A stretch of DNA of 64,000 nucleotides from Deltaproteobacteria bacterium. Its GTDB lineage: Bacteria > Desulfobacterota > Desulfuromonadia > Geobacterales > Pseudopelobacteraceae. The translations under genes and the position numbers were made by a program. The notes under the pieces were generated by a model, which searched no databases, was not told the origin of the DNA, and was given only the letters and a program-made list of their open reading frames with translations. The stretch's first letter is position 1. Every line of letters starts with the position of its first letter. The stretch lies in the NCBI GenBank assembly GCA_016182975.1, contig JACPFJ010000026.1, positions 1 to 64,000 on the forward strand, given 5' to 3'. Below are positions 61,058 to 64,000 of this stretch, one piece after another.

Positions 61058-62623
61058 ATGGCACCATCAAACAACGACAAACCCATCAACAAGTGGCTGA
61101 TCACCATCACCGTCATGCTCCCCGCCATCATGGAGATCATCGACACCTCGGTGGCCAACGTGGCCCTGCCGCACATGCAGGGGAGCCTCAACGCCGGTAC
61201 CGACGAGATCACCTGGGTTCTGACCTCCTACCTGGTTTCCAACGCCGTGGTGCTCCCCATGACCGGCTGGCTGTCGCGTGTCTTCGGCCGCAAGCGTTTC
61301 CTGATGACCTGCATCGTGCTCTTCACCCTGGCCTCGCTTCTGTGCGGCGCGGCCCCCAACCTGGCGACGCTGGTCCTCTTCCGCGTGCTGCAGGGGGCCG
61401 CCGGCGGGGCGCTGATCCCTATCAGCCAGGCAATCCTGATGGAGACCTTTCCCCCTCACCAGCGGGGGATGGCCATGGCCATCTTCGGCATCGGCGCCAT
61501 GTTCGGACCGATCGTCGGGCCGGCCCTGGGTGGCTGGATTACCGACAACATGAACTGGCGCTGGATCTTCTACGTCAACCTCCCCATCGGTCTGATCGCC
61601 CTGATCATGTGCGCCTTCTTCATCTTCGATCCCGGCTATCTCAAACGCACCGGCCACGCCATGCGGATCGACTACTGGGGGTTGTTCCTGCTCACCAGCG
61701 GCATGGGGGCGCTGCAGGTGGTCCTGGACAAGGGGCAGCAGGAGGACTGGTTCAACTCCTCCTTCATCCTCACCTTCAGCGTCATCGCCGTGGTCTCCCT
61801 GGCGGCGCTGGTATGGGTCGAATTGACCCACGAGCACCCGATCATCAACCTGCGCCTGTTCAGGAACGTCTCCTTCTCGGCCGGCAATCTGATCATGTTC
61901 GTGGTCGGCTTCTGCCTGTACAGCTCGATCATGCTGATCCCGCTCTTCCTGCAGACCCTGATGGGGTATTCGGCCACCGACGCCGGCATGGTGCTGGCCC
62001 CCGGCGGGGTGGCCACCCTGATCACGATGCCGTTCGTCGGGGCCATGCTGGCCAAGCGGGACGGCAGAAAGATCGTCATGACCGGCCTCATCATCGGCGC
62101 CTTTTCCATGTTCCTGATGCAGCGTCTCAGCCTGGAGGCGTCCTACTGGTCCTTTGTCTGGCCGCGGGTGATACTGGGGGTCGGCCTGGCCATGATCTTC
62201 GTGCCGCTCACCACCGTCACCCTGGCAACCATCCCCCGCATGGAGATGGGCAACGCCACCGGCATGTTCAACCTGCTGCGCAACATCGGCGGCAGCGTCG
62301 GCATCGCCGTGGCCGCCACCCAGCTCGGCCGCTTCGGACAGTTCTATCAGACCACCCTGGTCGCCCATGTCACCCCCTACAACAGCGCCTGGCAGATGCG
62401 CTACGAGGGGTTCAAGCAGGCGCTGCTCGCCAAGGGGGTCGCCATGGCCCAGGTCGACCAGAGCGCCCTGGCTATGATGTACGGCATGGTCAGGCGCCAG
62501 GCAGGCGCCATGGCCTTCAACCACATCTTCTGGGTCAGCGGCATCGCCTTCCTCGCCATACTCCCCCTGCTCCTGCTTCTCAAGCGACCCTCGCATCAAG
62601 AGACCGGGGGAATGGGGCACTGA
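61058..62623 (+). CDS. emrB: EmrB/QacA-type drug:H+ antiporter (DHA2, 14 TMS)
   Basis: A 521-residue major facilitator with 14 membrane helices. IIDTSVANVALPHMQGSLNA (helix 1), the motif GWLSRVFGRKRFL and RVLQGAAGGALIPISQAIL of DHA2 members, and GAMFGPIVGPALGGWITDNMNWRWIFYVNLPIG for antiporter motif C are seen. It exports drugs with EmrA and a TolC channel. Start at 61058 (MAPSNNDK). Confidence 0.93.
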   Translation: MAPSNNDKPINKWLITITVMLPAIMEIIDTSVANVALPHMQGSLNAGTDEITWVLTSYLVSNAVVLPMTGWLSRVFGRKRFLMTCIVLFTLASLLCGAAPNLATLVLFRVLQGAAGGALIPISQAILMETFPPHQRGMAMAIFGIGAMFGPIVGPALGGWITDNMNWRWIFYVNLPIGLIALIMCAFFIFDPGYLKRTGHAMRIDYWGLFLLTSGMGALQVVLDKGQQEDWFNSSFILTFSVIAVVSLAALVWVELTHEHPIINLRLFRNVSFSAGNLIMFVVGFCLYSSIMLIPLFLQTLMGYSATDAGMVLAPGGVATLITMPFVGAMLAKRDGRKIVMTGLIIGAFSMFLMQRLSLEASYWSFVWPRVILGVGLAMIFVPLTTVTLATIPRMEMGNATGMFNLLRNIGGSVGIAVAATQLGRFGQFYQTTLVAHVTPYNSAWQMRYEGFKQALLAKGVAMAQVDQSALAMMYGMVRRQAGAMAFNHIFWVSGIAFLAILPLLLLLKRPSHQETGGMGH

Positions 62624-62662
62624 TTTCCCTCTCGCCGATTACCACTTCCGGTTGGCGAAGAA

Positions 62663-62699
62663 AACAAAAAAAAGGGCCGGGGAATAATTTCCCCGACCC
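62663..62699 (-). terminator. Terminator after tRNA-Arg
   Basis: On the minus strand GGGTCGGGG pairs with CCCCGGCCC (one mismatch) around AAATTATT, followed by a run of eight T. It is eight bases beyond the tRNA end. Confidence 0.85.
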
Positions 62700-62706
62700 A
62701 GAAATA

Positions 62707-62783
62707 TGGCACGCCCGACAGGATTCGAACCTGTGGCCTACGGCTTAGAAGGCCGTTGCTCTATCCAGCTGAGCTACGGGCGC
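62707..62783 (-). tRNA. tRNA-Arg (anticodon TCT)
   Basis: 77 bases on the minus strand. The 5' end GCGCCCG pairs with CGGGCGT, the D arm is GCTCAGCTGGATAGAGC, the anticodon arm CGGCCTTCTAAGCCG reads TCT, the T arm has GGTTCGAATCC, and CCA is encoded at the 3' end. It decodes AGA/AGG. Confidence 0.95.
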
Positions 62784-62824
62784 ATGCTGCATCCGAATCT
62801 GTTGCGATTGATAAAGTCACATAA

Positions 62825-62857
62825 GGGGCTGGCCGTCTTCGGCCAGCCCCTCCTTTT
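62825..62857 (+). terminator. Terminator-like hairpin between the tRNAs
   Basis: GGGGCTGGCC, GTCTTC, GGCCAGCCCC followed by TCCTTTTT. The T run is on the plus strand, so it would stop transcription leaving emrB rather than the tRNAs, which are on the minus strand. Confidence 0.75.
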
Positions 62858-62869
62858 TAGTATTCTGCT

Positions 62870-62957
62870 TGGTGCCCGGAGCCGGGATCGAACCGGCACA
62901 GTCTTTCGACCGAGGGATTTTAAGTCCCTTGCGTCTACCAGTTCCGCCATCCGGGCA
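62870..62957 (-). tRNA. tRNA-Leu (anticodon TAA)
   Basis: 88 bases on the minus strand with CCA encoded. TGCCCGG pairs with CCGGGCA; the anticodon arm GGGACTTAAAATCCC gives TAA; the long variable arm (CGGTCGAAAGACTG) and GGTTCGATCCC T arm are typical of class II leucine tRNA. It decodes UUA/UUG. Confidence 0.95.
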
Positions 62958-62990
62958 GTCGATCCGGCCTCCAGCGGCCGTGGTGCGCAA

Positions 62991-63269
62991 TCAGCAGTTG
63001 ACCCGCTCCTTGAGCTCCTTGCCGGTCTTGAAAAACGGGGTCTTCTTGGCCGGGATGCTGACCACGTCACCGCTCTTGGGATTGCGCGCCTCACGGCCGG
63101 TGCGCTCCCGGATTGTGAAGCTCCCGAAGCCGCGGATCTCCACCTTGTCCCCGGACCTGAGGGCCTCCTCGATGGAGTCGAAAACCGTGTTGACCAGCAT
63201 TTCCGATACCTTCAGATTCAACATACCGTGCGTCTGCACGACCTTTTCAATCAGTTCGCTCTTGGTCAT
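62991..63269 (-). CDS. ihfB: Integration host factor beta-type subunit
   Basis: A 92-residue HU/IHF-fold DNA-bending protein. TKSELIEKVVQTHG, VEIRGFGSFTIRERTGREARNPKSGD and the Arg-rich arm with IPAKKTPFFKTGKELKERV match IHF beta. Location directly downstream of rpsA on the same strand, 25 bases apart, is the classical rpsA-ihfB order. Confidence 0.92.
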   Translation of the reverse strand: MTKSELIEKVVQTHGMLNLKVSEMLVNTVFDSIEEALRSGDKVEIRGFGSFTIRERTGREARNPKSGDVVSIPAKKTPFFKTGKELKERVNC

Positions 63270-63294
63270 GATGCCTCTCCTGCCGAATCTAGTC

Positions 63295-64000
63295 TTAATT
63301 GTTGCTCTTGTTGTTCAACTCCTGCTGCAGCAGCTCGCCCAGGTTCGAGGTGGCCTTTCCCTGGGAACCCAGGTACTGCTCGAACTCCTCTTTTTCGACG
63401 GCGGCCTGCATCGCCTTGATGGAGAGGGAGATGCGGCGTTCCTTGGAGTCGCAGTTCAGCACCACCGCCTGGAGCGTGTCGCCGACCGCGGCGAAGGTCT
63501 TTGCAGTGGGGACCTTTTCCCGGGAGAGCTCGGATACGTGGATCAATCCCTCGACCCCCTCCTCCAACTCGACAAAGACGCCGAAATCGGTCAGCGAGGT
63601 GACCTTGCCGGTGACCTTGACTCCGGGACGGTACGTGCTCGGGGCGATGCTCCAGGGGTCCGGCAGAAGCTGCTTGATGCCCAGGGAGAGGCGTTCGTTC
63701 TCCACGTCGACCTTGAGCACGACCGCCTGAACGATATCCCCCTTGGCATAGACGTCGCCGGGATGTTTGATCCGCTTTGTCCAGGAGATGTCCGAGACAT
63801 GCACCAACCCGTCGATACCTTCCTCGATGCCGATGAACATGCCGAAGTCGGTCATGTTTTTGATCTGTCCCTCTATCTTTGTGCCGACCGGATATTTCTC
63901 GGCAATGGACTTCCAGGGGTTTTCACTTACCTGTTTGAGTCCCAGGGATATCTTGCGGTTGGCCATGTCGATGCCGAGCACCACCGTCTCGACCTCGGCC
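63295..64000 (-). CDS. rpsA: Ribosomal protein S1 (C-terminal part, runs off the window)
   Basis: Only the last 234 codons are here; the frame stays open to base 64000 and the start lies beyond. Two full S1 RNA-binding domains are visible (VGTKIEGQIKNMTDFGMFIGIEEGIDGLVHVSDISW and VTGKVTSLTDFGVFVELEEGVEGLIHVSELS) plus the end of a third, followed by a Gln-Asn tail (LGELLQQELNNKSNN). S1 binds mRNA at the small subunit. The GTG at 63984 is internal. Confidence 0.95.
   Translation of the reverse strand, partial: AEVETVVLGIDMANRKISLGLKQVSENPWKSIAEKYPVGTKIEGQIKNMTDFGMFIGIEEGIDGLVHVSDISWTKRIKHPGDVYAKGDIVQAVVLKVDVENERLSLGIKQLLPDPWSIAPSTYRPGVKVTGKVTSLTDFGVFVELEEGVEGLIHVSELSREKVPTAKTFAAVGDTLQAVVLNCDSKERRISLSIKAMQAAVEKEEFEQYLGSQGKATSNLGELLQQELNNKSNN

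Noticed and set aside
62707-62957. Prophage or island attachment at the tRNA genes
   Set aside because: No integrase and no repeated tRNA 3' end seen in the window.

Overview
The window looks like a chromosomal segment of a Geobacteraceae-type anaerobic deltaproteobacterium (Desulfuromonadales). The evidence is the high GC content, a strict-anaerobe-type hybrid-cluster protein, a pilB-pilT-pilC-pilS type IV pilus cluster, a multi-gene EmrAB-TolC-like exporter, a c-type cytochrome lipoprotein, many signalling proteins, and short multicopy repeats of kinds I associate with this group. The genus is an inference; nothing here names a species.

Layout. 0.2-2.9 kb: a secreted protein of unknown function and hcp, whose upstream region carries a TTGAC-N4-GTCAA dyad. 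2.9-13.7 kb (mostly minus strand): malQ, a hybrid histidine kinase coupled to a periplasmic binding protein, an AI-2E family permease, a spermidine-synthase-like methyltransferase with a YbaN protein, then a small graveyard of defence genes (the tail of an MmeI-like restriction-modification enzyme and an XRE-ImmA gene lacking its protease centre) beside an intact RelE/XRE toxin-antitoxin pair. 13.7-27.8 kb: a membrane protein, an ABC permease, pilS, pilC, pilT, pilB, aroE, a DUF2723 protein, a UPF0104 protein, ribF, and a recG with an AbrB-like N-terminal extension. 28-33 kb: hipBA, an acidic protein, fbp, an MlaE-like permease and a metallo-beta-lactamase hydrolase. 33-37 kb: a tight six-gene operon of two NosL-like proteins, a small membrane protein, a FtsX-type ABC permease, its ATPase and a polytopic membrane protein.

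37-41 kb: a LysR regulator, a Crp/Fnr regulator and, divergent from it, a DUF2892 protein plus a diheme cytochrome c lipoprotein behind a Crp/Fnr dyad. 41-52.3 kb is the accessory core: a CHASE2-adenylate cyclase, a DUF559 nuclease-like gene bracketed by two copies of a composite palindromic repeat, a 1215-residue exported TPR-CHAT protease-like protein, a SIR2-like putative NADase on AT-rich DNA, a lipoprotein gene cut in two by an IS630 element (ends and TA duplication can be read, and the gene rejoins in frame), an orphan HicB and a FecR-TPR protein. 52.5-64 kb: a GAF-PilB-like ATPase, a LysR regulator divergent from a DUF3047 protein, a DUF4143 ATPase, a marR-tolC-emrA-emrB drug-export operon, tRNA-Arg(TCT), tRNA-Leu(TAA), ihfB and the 3' part of rpsA.

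How the genes may work together. The most interesting unit is FecR-TPR, TPR-CHAT and CHASE2-cyclase, three envelope-facing proteins with sensory or proteolytic domains, now interrupted by SIR2, IS630 and DUF559 insertions; I suggest it is an envelope-sensing system, as an inference. The second is the DUF559 gene with its flanking palindromes, which resembles the way RAYT transposases sit between REP sequences and could be an autonomous source of the same palindromes seen between pilT and pilB.
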